Shown here piece after piece: positions 17,558 to 27,267 of a stretch of DNA of 64,000 bases; positions within the stretch are counted from its first letter, which is position 1, and the number at the start of each line of letters is the position of its first letter. The notes beneath the pieces were generated by a model. It made no database searches. It was not told where the DNA came from and saw only the letters and a list, made by a program, of their open reading frames with translations. The stretch is taken from NCBI RefSeq assembly GCF_004912135.1, contig NZ_STGU01000008.1, forward strand, positions 62,001-126,000, read 5' to 3'. Position numbers and translations under genes: made by a program. The DNA is from Rhizobium rosettiformans W3 (GTDB taxonomy: Bacteria > Pseudomonadota > Alphaproteobacteria > Rhizobiales > Rhizobiaceae).

Positions 17558-20500
17558 TCAGGAAACGCCGAGGAAGTCGTTGATCGTCAGGTTGTGACGG
17601 CCATGCAGCGAGAGTTCGAAGTCGGCGGCATTGTCGCCTTGCGTGTTGCCACGGATGACCGTGAACTCCTCGCCGTCGCGGATCTCGTGCGTCACGGTGA
17701 TGTCGCCGATCGCATCGATCGTCTGGCCCGCCTCGAGCTTCATCGCCCCCATGCCGGTAAAGTCGATCCGGTCGCCGGTCTGGAAGCCGTAGATCGTATC
17801 GCCGTTCGCAGACGCAGCCGAGGTGAACTTGAAGACGTCGTCACCCAGGCCGCCATCGATGATGTTGACCGCCGTCGAGGCCGTGATCGTGTCGTGGCCG
17901 GCACCGCCGATGAAGTTCTCGAAGCCGTAGAACGTATCCGAGCCCGTCGTGCCGCCCGAGACCGAGCCGCGGCTGTTGAGGCCATTGCCGAGGTCGACGG
18001 TCAGGTTGGCGCTGCTCGCCGCATAGTCGAGCGTGTCGATGCCATCTTCGCCGTAATAGACGTCGTTGCCGTCATTCAGCGTCGCAATGACGGTGTCGTC
18101 GCCGCTTCCGGCCCAGACACGGTCGTCACCGGCTCCGCCCTCGATCACATCGGCACCGGCACCGGCAAAGATCTGGTCGGATCCAGCCCCGCCGAAGACG
18201 ATGTCGTCACCCTCGCCGGCATGCACCTCGTCGTCGCCCTGGCCAGCATTGATGAAGTCGTCCCCGTCACCGCCGGTCACAACGTCATCGCCATCCTCGC
18301 CACGCAGAATGTCCGAACCACCCTGACCAGCCAGAACATCCGTCCCTGCACCACCCAGGATCGTGTCGTCTCCACCAGCACCAAGCAGAGCATCCGAAGA
18401 AGACGTGCCGATCAGCGTCAGCGCTGCGACCGGGACAGGGGTTGGTGTCGTTCCGCCACCCGTGCCGGATCCAGAGCCAGAGCCAGAGCCAGAGCCAGAA
18501 CCGGAACCGGAACCAGATCCGGCACCATCGCCATCGCCGTCGTCGCTGCCTTCGCCTTCGCCGTCGCCATCCGACGAGCCCTCGCCATCATCTTCACCGT
18601 CATCTCCATCGTCGATGTCGCCGTCATCGTTGTCGTCGCCATCGTCGTCACCGTCATTGCCGGTCTGGCCGTCGTCATCGCCGTCGTCCTCATCGTCACC
18701 GCCGGCGCCATTGTCGCCGGCAGGGCCGTCTTCGACGTCGGAAGAGAAGATGTCTTCCGGCAGTCCCGTCAGACCGGTGTTGCGAGCCACGATGTCCGAG
18801 AAGCCCTGGCCATCGATGAAGTTCTCGTAAAGATCGAAGTTGTCGAAGCGCTCCAGATAGTAGAAGCGATCGGCCTCCTGCAGGCGGTCGAACTGCTCGT
18901 GCAGAACGACCCAGAAGGTATCGCCGGCCATACCGCCGTTGAAGTGCTTCTCGGCCAGGCCACCGACCCAGAGATCGACGCGATCGATACCCTTGACCAG
19001 ACCCGTTCCGTCCTCCTGCATCGTGACGATGTTGCCGTTGATCGCCTTGAAGGCGTCGATCTGGTTGGCCTGCAGGACGAGGTCCGGATAGGCCTGCATG
19101 AACTGCGCCAAAACGACGTCAGTAATACCATTGCGCTGCTGGAAGTCCTGCCAGCTCGAATAGGGGTTCATCGAACCGCCATTGGCTTCCAGGAACTCGA
19201 CCGCGAACTTGATATAAGGGTCGGTCGAAGCCTGAAGATCGGCCTTGACCTGATTGAGCGTGCCAAGCCCCACGTCGCGACCGCGTGCCACGTTGAAGGC
19301 GAAGAGATCGGCGCGGATGCGAACGAGGTCGTTTCGAACCGCATCGACAACGTTGAAGTCGACGTCTTCCGCCGGCTGCTCGACGATGCCGGCGAGGATC
19401 GCTCCGGTGCCCAGCTGTTCGTAACCGGGCTGCGGATTGTAGCCCATGGCCTGTAGCTGAACGAGCTGTTCTGGCGTGAAGACGTCGTTCGTCGGGTTCA
19501 GGAAGGCATCGAACAGATTGACTGAGACATTCTGCCCATCCGGCCCCTTGACGGTGATCGTGTCGCCGATCAGCGAGTGACCAATGCGGTAGACCGCTGC
19601 GGCAAACTCGTGGCTGATACCAGCATCTGCCTGGTCGTTATAGCCTTCGAACCCGTGGCTACCATTGCCCTGGATACCGCCGATGAGCGCATCGGCGAAT
19701 TCCGTGAAGACGACACGCTGATACTCGGCTTCATTGACCATCTTGGCCGCCTGGAAGAGTTCTTCCGGGGTGCCTTGGAAACCGGCTGCCTGCAACTTCT
19801 CGACATGGAAGTTGTGGTTGCGGGCCCAGATGGTGTGCATCGAGGTCAGCGTGAAGTTCTCGTTCGCGCGACCATCACCACCGATATAGTGGTCGAGCGG
19901 ACTGATCACCGGGTTCGCGTCGAGCAACAGCGCGTGGCTCGATCCCATGAAGTCCCCGGCAAGCTGGCCGACAACGGTCATGTCGTAGCCGCCGCTCTCA
20001 GTCCAGAGCGTCGGGTAGTACTCCATAAGGGTCTTGCCGGCGCCCAGGCCCGGGCCTTCGAAGACAGTCCCGGCCATCCGATGGTGGTCAAGCAGCTCGC
20101 GCAACGTCGACATCAGGTGGAAGCCAGGCGCCGACGGATCTTCCGGACCCATCAGGATGTGCGAGCCTACGCCGCCATTGCCATCGCTTTCGCGCAGGAA
20201 CTGGCCGACAATGACGTTCGATCCATAGACCTGGTTCTGGTCGACATAGGGCGAAGTCTTGTTCAGATGTTCCGGCGTATCGGTTGCCGATTCCAGCGGG
20301 TTCGCCAGCGAACCACGGGTTAGATCGGTAAAGTTCGGCGGCATCGGTCTTGAGGTGTCCACCCCGTCGATCACCACCTTGCCGGCACCGCCCTTTGGCA
20401 GGAAGTCAAGCCCATGGTCGAAGTACTGACCGAATGCCATGAAGAAGATATTGGCATCGTTCGGTGCCTTCGGCAGGTCTGCCTCCTGTGAGCCGACGAT

Positions 20501-23500
20501 GTTGGAGATCGCCCGCGGATCGAGTCCGTCGAAGATCGGGTTGAGAGCACGGTTGATGATGTTGCCCTGGCTGTCGAGCTCAACCCCCGTGCCATAACGG
20601 GCTTCGGTGAGGCGAATGAACGGTTGGTCGGCAGAACCGAAAGTCGGATTGTCGACATTGTTGCCGTTGCCCGAGAGATCGCGGACGCCGCCTGCACCCG
20701 CCGTATCGTCGTCGCCAGCAAAGGCCGGCAAGCCCTTTACGAGATTGGTGATCCCCGCAACGTCGCGCGCGGTGTACTCGAACGCACCGGTCGGACCGTT
20801 GACAGGATCCGGATTTCCGCCTTCTCCTTCGGCGACCATCGTGATGGTCTGGCCGCCTTTTGCAAAGGAGACGGATCCGTCGGCATTGACCGTGCGAGTA
20901 AACGTCGACAGTTCAGAACCATCTGCTCCGAGCACGACATCCTGTGGACGCAGCGTACCGACAATCGTGTCGTTGCCACCGTTGGACCGGAAGACGATCC
21001 GGTGCGCCGAACTCAACTGCGAGATGTCGACGACATCGTCACCACCAGTGCCTTCGATCGTGATCGTGTTGAGCGCCAGGCTCGTCTGAGTGAAGTCACC
21101 GAAGACCTGGACCTGGTCACCACCGATTGTCGTACCGACCGGGCCACCCGGAGGCGATGCCGTACCGCCGTTGATGACGATCTCCTCGACACTATCGAGT
21201 TCCGTAATCACCGAGGTCTGGCCGAGGATGTTCGTCCGGGTAACGACGATTTCCGTCGCAGCGTTGATCCCTGCAAGGTCATTGCCAGCAGCTTCCCAGG
21301 CAGCACGCGTGTAGATGCGGAAAGTCTCAGGCAATGCGCTGCCGGTGATGCGGACGGTATCCGCTCCGCCTTCTCCGTCGATGAAGTCGCGGCCGTCATT
21401 GGAAAACAGACCGGCGGACCACGTAACTGTATCGTCACCGGCACCGGCCAGGATAATGTCATCCCCACCCCCGCCGTTGAAGGTGCTGGCTGCTGCATTC
21501 CCGATCAGAATGTTGGCGGCACCGGTGCCTTCAACAGTCCCTTGGGCGTCGGTGGAAACCGCAATACTGGCGTTCGCCGTTGCTGCCGTCGGCGTTGCGC
21601 CGTCCGTCACAGTGTAGGACAGCGTGCCCGTGTTGCCTGTCTTGTTGATCGAGATCCCCTGCCCCGCGACCACGGACGCCGCAAACCCGTTGATGCTGTT
21701 CACCGCGCTGATCGACAGAGACGGACCATCGGTGTCGGCGTCATTGCGCAGAAGTGTCCACTGCGGAATGAAGACCGTACCCGTCTGCACATTGGTGATG
21801 ACGCTATCGTTTCCTGCTGTCGGTGCGTCGTTGACAGAAACGACCGTGACAGTGTTGCGCGCCACCGTGCTGTTGAAGTTCCCGTCGTTGACGGTGACCT
21901 CGATCACGCGCGGCGTGGTGTCCGGCGCGTTGGAGGTGTTCACAAAGGTCACCGCCTGGATCGCGGCCTGATAGGCGGCAATCGATGCAACGCCGGCCAA
22001 CGTGACGGTGATGGCACCATTGGCATTCGTGGTGGTGGCATTGATGCCATTCGGCAGACCCTGGGCGGTGAGTTGGTCGCCGGGCCGCGCATTTGTCAGA
22101 ACGATGCGGGCAGAGGCAAGCGTTGCACCGTCGTCCGTGATCCTTGGCTCCGAGGCCACCGAGATGGGCTGGGCGTTTTCCGTGAATGTCGAGAGGATAT
22201 CAACGGAAGGACTAGCAGCCGGACGCGTGACCGAGACGTTGACGTCGTCAACAAAGAAGAACTCGTTGTTGGCCGTTGTTCCCGTTGTCGTAAACCGGAT
22301 AAGGGCATTTTGGACAAAAGGACCGGGCAGCGTGACGGTCTGCGGGCCACCGTTCAGACCATTGAATTCACGCAGCGTGTCGAAGGTTACCCCACCATCG
22401 GTTGAGTACTCGAGCGTCAGACGTTCTGTATCAACCGCTGTGATACCGTCATCCGAAATCTGGAACGTCAACTGCGCGGAGCTGACCCCAGAGAGATTGA
22501 GCTCGCGAGTGATGGATGCGCCATCACCACCGACCTCGCCGAAGCGCAGCGCTCCATTTACAACGCGAATGGCGCCTGTGGAGGCTGCATTTGCAGTCGG
22601 ATCGCTATCTTCAGTCCAGGCTGTTGTCCAGGCTGACGTTCCATTATTGTTCGCATAGCTCCCGCCAGCAAAGGTGTCACGATAAGCCTGCGGCGCAGTA
22701 TCGAATCCATTGAGTTCGATCCTCGGTGGCTGGATCCGCAGATCCCCATCCGCAAACCGCAGCACCTCGACGTTTCTCACCCGGTCGACACCATCCGAGT
22801 CGACGAGCCCGAGCGCGCCGGTCGGATCGACCTGAACATGAGTGACCGTGAAGCTGCCGTCGGCATTTTGCTCGATGGAATAGTTGGCGCGGATATCCGA
22901 GTAGACGGCAACGTCGATATCGCCTGTCTGGCCGCCATTGACGATTTCACGCACGATTTCCATCTGGCCGGGTGTGATCGTCCGCTCCAGAAGAAGGTCT
23001 GACAGCGCCTTGCCCCCGAAGGCGGGCAGGGCATTTGCCGGGATCTCGCCATTGACGAGCTGCGACTGCAGATAGACCGGACCGGCAAGGCTGTCGGCCG
23101 TGTAGACCGGTCCATTCGGCGCAGTTGAGATCCTGATGCGGACGTTGAGCCACGCATCCCCATCAATGACGTCATCGCCGCCGCGACCTTCGATGATGTC
23201 GCTGCCGCCGCCACCCAGCAGGATGTTGCCGTCGTCGAATGCGATTTCGGCTTCGCGGGCAGCTTCACCGACGGTCGCGGTGTTCTGGACCAGATTGCCT
23301 AAGAGCTCTCGCAGACCATCGATGCGGTCGATGCCGGCCTGGCTGAGATGATGCTTGACCATCGTGTTTTCGGCACCGGCGAGGTTTGCACCAGGCTCGG
23401 CTTCCGGATCCGGCTCTGCCGGGAAGGCTGTCGACCGGTTATCCCCTTTCAGAACATCATTTTCGTTGTAGCCGGAAAGCCCTTCGACGGCGTCGAAGCG

Positions 23501-26500
23501 ATTGCGCAGGATATCCTGTTGATCCGTCGTGAAGATCGGGCGCATGAGGTCGGCATCCGCTGCCTTGGTGCTGCCCTTGTGGATCGCCCAGTCATAGCCC
23601 CACATGCCTTCATTGCGCATGACGCTCTCGCCCTGCACCATGATGTCATCGCCGGACTCAGCGTCGAAATCGTGCTCGTTCTCTCCCGCGAACATGACGT
23701 CATGGCCGAGAATGGTCGAGTTGAAGAAGAGTTCGGAATTGTCGCCGGCTGTCGTATCGAAGCCGTTTCCGCCCTCGATCCAGTCATCGCCTTCATTACC
23801 GAGCAGGAAGTCGCCGCCTTCGCCGCCCAGCATGAAGTCGTCGCCTTCGCCGCCGAACATTTCCTTGCCGTCGGGGCCGGCGATCAGAACGTCGGAGCCC
23901 TGATTGCCGAAGACGAGAGCCAGGCCCGACCCGCCATGGATGACGTCGTTGCCTTCTTCACCCATCAGGAAGTCGGTCTCACCGATGTCAGTGCCCGAAT
24001 TCGTGATGATGTCGTCGCCTTCACCGCCATGGATCTTGTCGACGCCATAGCCGGCTTCGATGCGGTCATTGCCACCGCGGCCCCAGACGGTGTCATCACC
24101 GCCACCGGAAATGATTGTGTCGGCCTGGTTCGTGCCTTGGATCAACGCATGATCGAGACTGTTGAACTGGAGGAAATTGGCACCCCGCTGCACCATGGGC
24201 GACAGCGCATTCTGGAAGGGATCACCGCCGACGGGGTCGGCGCCGACCCATTTTGCCTGCTCTAGAGGGTCGACATAAAGGACATGATCCGGCACCGAGA
24301 AGATATCGCCGGGTACGGCATATCCCGTCTCCCCGATATCGGTGTTGCGGATGACCATTTCCGCGAAGGAATTGGCCTCCAGCTCGTTGAGCAGGTTGAG
24401 GCCCTGGGTGCGCGAGAGGTAGTAGAAGCGATCGCCGTTCTGTAGATTTTCGAGCTGGAGCTCGAAGACGAAGGAGAAGGTGGAGCCCAGCATGCCGCCG
24501 AAGGCCATCTTCTTTTCGGCCAGACCGCCGACCCAGAGATCGACGTCGTTCAGGCCGCCGAGATTGGTATAGGCGCCGGTACCGTTGAGGAAAGCCATGC
24601 GGTCTGCGTTAAACGCGTCAATCTCGTCCTGATCAGTGAGACTATCATCACCGAAGACGATCTTCATCGCAGCGTCGCGTTTTGCGTCTGCCGTGGTGGC
24701 ACCCGTGATTGTGGAATGCGTGCCGTAGGCTGCGATGAAGTTGACGATCGAGGCCGGGTTCTTGAGGTTCATGCCGAAGTCGACCCAGTTCTTGTAGGGG
24801 TCGAGCTGCGTGTCGCCATTGGCGATTGCCTTGAACTGGGCACGCGCAGCATTCAGACTCGGGATGCCGGTTTCACGGCCGCGGGCGATATTGAGCGCTG
24901 CCAGATCGAGCGGAATGCCGACCAGATGGTTGCGCAGGACGTCCGTGACGAACTCGTCGATCTCATTGCCGACCTGGCCCGTCATGCCGCGAATGACCGC
25001 GCCGGCGCCCTGTTCGGCGGTGATCTCGCCCGGTGCGTAGGCTGTCGGGTTCAAGAAGGCGGTGAAGAGGTCCATCGATGTCTTCGCACCGCCGGCGCTG
25101 ACGCTGTCGACTGTCTCGTTCAGCATCGAATGCCCGAAACGATAGACGACATGGGCGAACTCGGCGAAGATCGCCGGATTGATGTCCATGGACGGATTGA
25201 AGACGAAGGCATCCACATCCGGCTGGATCTTGCGGGCGAACTCCTCGAAGACGAGGTGCTGGTACTGCATCTCGGTGGTGAAACGGGACGCCTGGAAGAG
25301 ACGCTCGCCATCCCAGTTCAGCGCGTCTTTGATGGCCGCGAGGTTTCCGCCTGGCAGCGACTGGACATCCGTTGCCAGCCACTCGTTCAGGAAGGTGAAA
25401 TCACCGTTCTGAGCCGCCGCAATCGCCTGGTCCTTGACCTGCTCGACGATACGGTTGTGCTCGGAATGGAAAATGTGATGGACAGCGGTCAGGCCGATGT
25501 TTTCGTTGCCACGACCGTCGCCGGTCACGAAATGCGCATCAAGCAGCTCGTTGTCATAGGTTGAAGCCTGCCCGACGTTATTCAACGGAATGGCATTGCC
25601 GATCGCCGCGTCCTCATCGGCCGTCTTGAGTATCGGTGCGGTTGCCGGATTGCGGTCGTGATCGATGAAACCGGGAACGGCATTGTGGGCGATGTCATCA
25701 AGGAAGGCATGCCCTGTCAGCACAGCGTTCGTGAGACTGATCGCCTGGGCAGCCCCGGGCTTGCCTTCAACAAGGCCCTGTGTTGTCACGAGTTGGGGAA
25801 AACCGTTCGGGCCGCGAACGAACTCGCCATAGGCGTCCATCTCGAACAGCGGCACCGAGCCAACGTATTCGTCCGTCAGGTTGATGCCGAGAATGTTTAT
25901 GGCCTGAGCCTTAACTTCCGCCCATGTGGCGATGCCTTTGGCACCTTCGAGCAGGTGCCCGGTCGCCATCGGCTTGCCATCAACAAGCTTGTATTCGCGA
26001 AGGAAGAGTTGCTTGGAAGCGACGGACGAATAGGTTTGGTTTTGGTCGACAAAGGGAGTGGTGAAATTGTCTGGCTCCTGAGGCGCCCGGGTCAACACCA
26101 TGTAGTTTGACGGGCTTCCAGGGACGTAGAGCGGGTCATCGGCAGACAGTGGAATGTAAATCTTGTCATTCCCGCCTTTTTCCACAAGGTCTAGACCGTG
26201 ATCGAAGAACTGGCCGAACAGCGTGAACCAAGAATTGTAGGGAGCGGAAAGACCTTCGTCCGGCGCCACGTTTTCAATATGAACGGACGGACCATCAAAG
26301 GTAATGCCGTAAGTGTTCTCAAATCCCGCTGCAAGATTTTCGGTCACTTCGGCCACGAGGACCGCAACCGTCTTTTGTGTTGTGTTGGTGGCCTTCGCGG
26401 CGTCCAGCGCATCGTTGAAGTCGGCACGGATCTCGTTGACAGCAGCCATGATGTCGCCGGAATAGCCTGACTGGACCAACGCGGTGTAGATCGCAGCCGG

Positions 26501-26956
26501 GTTGGCGAGGGTTTGATCGACGATCAGGTTCGAAATCAGGCGCGGGTCGGCGTCCACAACGGCCCCCTCAGGCGTATACGCACTGTTGGTGAGCGGCACG
26601 AAAACCGGGGCATTCCCGGCAAAACCAGCAAACAACTGAAAAGTATCACCATCGGCTATGCGCCAACCCTGCTCCAGCAGACGTTCGAACGGCTGGTCCG
26701 CGGCACCCCAGTTCTCGCGACCCTCCCCGAGATTGTTGAAACTGCCATCGACCGTGCGCAGGCCATAAGGCACGTGTTCTGCGCTGATCGCGAGCGTCGC
26801 GCCAGGCGTCCCCTCAGCAACGACGTTGCCCAACTCGTCGACCCAAATATTGGTGAGCTCCCTCGCATTGGCGCCGGAGTGAGCGATCGAGTTTGCCTCG
26901 GCAATCTTGATCTGACGCAGAATGAATTCGAGATCGTGCTGATTAACCTGGACCAT
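17558..26956 (-). CDS. Giant secreted protein with two animal-type haem peroxidase domains and RTX repeats
   Basis: About 3132 residues. Peroxidase domain 1 spans roughly residues 150-900: distal site GQFFDHGLD (about 250), catalytic Arg in GDGRGNEN (about 480), proximal His in YRFGHS (about 605). Peroxidase domain 2 spans roughly 2080-2700: GQYFDHGLD, GDGRANEN, YRIGHS. Both keep the Gln, Asp, His, Arg, Glu and proximal Arg-x-x-His positions known from myeloperoxidase; the Met next to the haem-linking Glu is Asn in both. Between them lie RTX-type repeats (about 935-1110 and 1810-1870) and Ig/cadherin-like segments. After domain 2 come a very acidic Asp/Gly linker, a (Gly-Ser)n run and C-terminal RTX repeats. 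No Sec signal is seen; export by the adjacent type I system is likely. The ATG at 26956 begins the conserved-looking MVQVNQHDLEF; its Shine-Dalgarno (GGAGG) is 24 bases away across a small GC hairpin, so the start is less certain. Confidence 0.85.
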   Translation of the reverse strand: MVQVNQHDLEFILRQIKIAEANSIAHSGANARELTNIWVDELGNVVAEGTPGATLAISAEHVPYGLRTVDGSFNNLGEGRENWGAADQPFERLLEQGWRIADGDTFQLFAGFAGNAPVFVPLTNSAYTPEGAVVDADPRLISNLIVDQTLANPAAIYTALVQSGYSGDIMAAVNEIRADFNDALDAAKATNTTQKTVAVLVAEVTENLAAGFENTYGITFDGPSVHIENVAPDEGLSAPYNSWFTLFGQFFDHGLDLVEKGGNDKIYIPLSADDPLYVPGSPSNYMVLTRAPQEPDNFTTPFVDQNQTYSSVASKQLFLREYKLVDGKPMATGHLLEGAKGIATWAEVKAQAINILGINLTDEYVGSVPLFEMDAYGEFVRGPNGFPQLVTTQGLVEGKPGAAQAISLTNAVLTGHAFLDDIAHNAVPGFIDHDRNPATAPILKTADEDAAIGNAIPLNNVGQASTYDNELLDAHFVTGDGRGNENIGLTAVHHIFHSEHNRIVEQVKDQAIAAAQNGDFTFLNEWLATDVQSLPGGNLAAIKDALNWDGERLFQASRFTTEMQYQHLVFEEFARKIQPDVDAFVFNPSMDINPAIFAEFAHVVYRFGHSMLNETVDSVSAGGAKTSMDLFTAFLNPTAYAPGEITAEQGAGAVIRGMTGQVGNEIDEFVTDVLRNHLVGIPLDLAALNIARGRETGIPSLNAARAQFKAIANGDTQLDPYKNWVDFGMNLKNPASIVNFIAAYGTHSTITGATTADAKRDAAMKIVFGDDSLTDQDEIDAFNADRMAFLNGTGAYTNLGGLNDVDLWVGGLAEKKMAFGGMLGSTFSFVFELQLENLQNGDRFYYLSRTQGLNLLNELEANSFAEMVIRNTDIGETGYAVPGDIFSVPDHVLYVDPLEQAKWVGADPVGGDPFQNALSPMVQRGANFLQFNSLDHALIQGTNQADTIISGGGDDTVWGRGGNDRIEAGYGVDKIHGGEGDDIITNSGTDIGETDFLMGEEGNDVIHGGSGLALVFGNQGSDVLIAGPDGKEMFGGEGDDFMLGGEGGDFLLGNEGDDWIEGGNGFDTTAGDNSELFFNSTILGHDVMFAGENEHDFDAESGDDIMVQGESVMRNEGMWGYDWAIHKGSTKAADADLMRPIFTTDQQDILRNRFDAVEGLSGYNENDVLKGDNRSTAFPAEPDPEAEPGANLAGAENTMVKHHLSQAGIDRIDGLRELLGNLVQNTATVGEAAREAEIAFDDGNILLGGGGSDIIEGRGGDDVIDGDAWLNVRIRISTAPNGPVYTADSLAGPVYLQSQLVNGEIPANALPAFGGKALSDLLLERTITPGQMEIVREIVNGGQTGDIDVAVYSDIRANYSIEQNADGSFTVTHVQVDPTGALGLVDSDGVDRVRNVEVLRFADGDLRIQPPRIELNGFDTAPQAYRDTFAGGSYANNNGTSAWTTAWTEDSDPTANAASTGAIRVVNGALRFGEVGGDGASITRELNLSGVSSAQLTFQISDDGITAVDTERLTLEYSTDGGVTFDTLREFNGLNGGPQTVTLPGPFVQNALIRFTTTGTTANNEFFFVDDVNVSVTRPAASPSVDILSTFTENAQPISVASEPRITDDGATLASARIVLTNARPGDQLTAQGLPNGINATTTNANGAITVTLAGVASIAAYQAAIQAVTFVNTSNAPDTTPRVIEVTVNDGNFNSTVARNTVTVVSVNDAPTAGNDSVITNVQTGTVFIPQWTLLRNDADTDGPSLSISAVNSINGFAASVVAGQGISINKTGNTGTLSYTVTDGATPTAATANASIAVSTDAQGTVEGTGAANILIGNAAASTFNGGGGDDIILAGAGDDTVTWSAGLFSNDGRDFIDGEGGADTVRITGSALPETFRIYTRAAWEAAGNDLAGINAATEIVVTRTNILGQTSVITELDSVEEIVINGGTASPPGGPVGTTIGGDQVQVFGDFTQTSLALNTITIEGTGGDDVVDISQLSSAHRIVFRSNGGNDTIVGTLRPQDVVLGADGSELSTFTRTVNADGSVSFAKGGQTITMVAEGEGGNPDPVNGPTGAFEYTARDVAGITNLVKGLPAFAGDDDTAGAGGVRDLSGNGNNVDNPTFGSADQPFIRLTEARYGTGVELDSQGNIINRALNPIFDGLDPRAISNIVGSQEADLPKAPNDANIFFMAFGQYFDHGLDFLPKGGAGKVVIDGVDTSRPMPPNFTDLTRGSLANPLESATDTPEHLNKTSPYVDQNQVYGSNVIVGQFLRESDGNGGVGSHILMGPEDPSAPGFHLMSTLRELLDHHRMAGTVFEGPGLGAGKTLMEYYPTLWTESGGYDMTVVGQLAGDFMGSSHALLLDANPVISPLDHYIGGDGRANENFTLTSMHTIWARNHNFHVEKLQAAGFQGTPEELFQAAKMVNEAEYQRVVFTEFADALIGGIQGNGSHGFEGYNDQADAGISHEFAAAVYRIGHSLIGDTITVKGPDGQNVSVNLFDAFLNPTNDVFTPEQLVQLQAMGYNPQPGYEQLGTGAILAGIVEQPAEDVDFNVVDAVRNDLVRIRADLFAFNVARGRDVGLGTLNQVKADLQASTDPYIKFAVEFLEANGGSMNPYSSWQDFQQRNGITDVVLAQFMQAYPDLVLQANQIDAFKAINGNIVTMQEDGTGLVKGIDRVDLWVGGLAEKHFNGGMAGDTFWVVLHEQFDRLQEADRFYYLERFDNFDLYENFIDGQGFSDIVARNTGLTGLPEDIFSSDVEDGPAGDNGAGGDDEDDGDDDGQTGNDGDDDGDDNDDGDIDDGDDGEDDGEGSSDGDGEGEGSDDGDGDGAGSGSGSGSGSGSGSGSGSGTGGGTTPTPVPVAALTLIGTSSSDALLGAGGDDTILGGAGTDVLAGQGGSDILRGEDGDDVVTGGDGDDFINAGQGDDEVHAGEGDDIVFGGAGSDQIFAGAGADVIEGGAGDDRVWAGSGDDTVIATLNDGNDVYYGEDGIDTLDYAASSANLTVDLGNGLNSRGSVSGGTTGSDTFYGFENFIGGAGHDTITASTAVNIIDGGLGDDVFKFTSAASANGDTIYGFQTGDRIDFTGMGAMKLEAGQTIDAIGDITVTHEIRDGEEFTVIRGNTQGDNAADFELSLHGRHNLTINDFLGVS
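18468..18521 (-). repeat. Hexanucleotide tandem repeat encoding a Gly-Ser run
   Basis: About nine consecutive six-base units (CCAGAG and CCGGAA variants on the plus strand) encode the (Gly-Ser)n stretch of the giant peroxidase. Because the unit is six bases, slippage would change linker length by two residues without breaking the frame. Confidence 0.75.
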
Positions 26957-27263
26957 GACTTTATCGGGGAAGCCCCCGCCTCCGATGTTTGCCCCTGGAC
27001 GGTTTGTCAGGGTTTTGTCAGGGAAGCAGGGTTGCACAACCCGGAAAAATCGGAAGGGAACTTGGTCTCACGACCTGTAAGATCAAAGTCCAAACTTAGT
27101 TCAGACCAAGGTCTGATCTTTTATCGACTACAGTCGACAATGCGACAGGGACAGTGCATCTATAAAGCAATGGGAATACGGGAGGATCGCGGATCAATAC
27201 TCTGATCCGGGACAAAGCGCAGGGAGGCGTCATGCCGCGATACTTCGCGCAAGTCGAAGAGCC
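26957..27263. other. Intergenic region between the peroxidase operon and the sensor kinase
   Basis: A divergent promoter region of about 307 bases. It holds two adjacent inverted repeats (27101-27137, listed separately), a possible 11-codon leader (27232-27267), and a short direct repeat around GGGTTTTGTCAGGG next to the peroxidase start. No further gene is supported; the longer plus-strand frame here is antisense to the peroxidase. Confidence 0.6.
27101..27137. promoter_or_regulatory. Two adjacent palindromes upstream of the peroxidase operon and kinase gene
   Basis: TCAGACC-AA-GGTCTGA (27101-27116) and TCGACT-AC-AGTCGA (27124-27137) are perfect 7-bp and 6-bp inverted repeats, each with a 2-base spacer, separated by 7 bases. 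Their place between divergent genes makes them candidate regulator-binding sites. The regulator is not known; the neighbouring LuxR-type response regulator is one possibility. Confidence 0.4.
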
Positions 27264-27267
27264 ATGA
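27232..27267 (+). CDS. Possible 11-codon leader peptide coupled to the sensor kinase
   Basis: ATG 27232 follows GGGAGG by 4 bases and encodes MPRYFAQVEEP; its TGA overlaps the kinase start as ATGA. The kinase itself has only a weak GAAGAG ahead of it, so translation may depend on this short frame. It may also be only a translation-coupling device. Confidence 0.35.
   Translation: MPRYFAQVEEP

Noticed and set aside
17486-19456. Long plus-strand frame opposite the giant peroxidase
   Set aside because: Antisense to RTX repeats, acidic linker and peroxidase domain; the encoded peptide is a low-complexity shadow.
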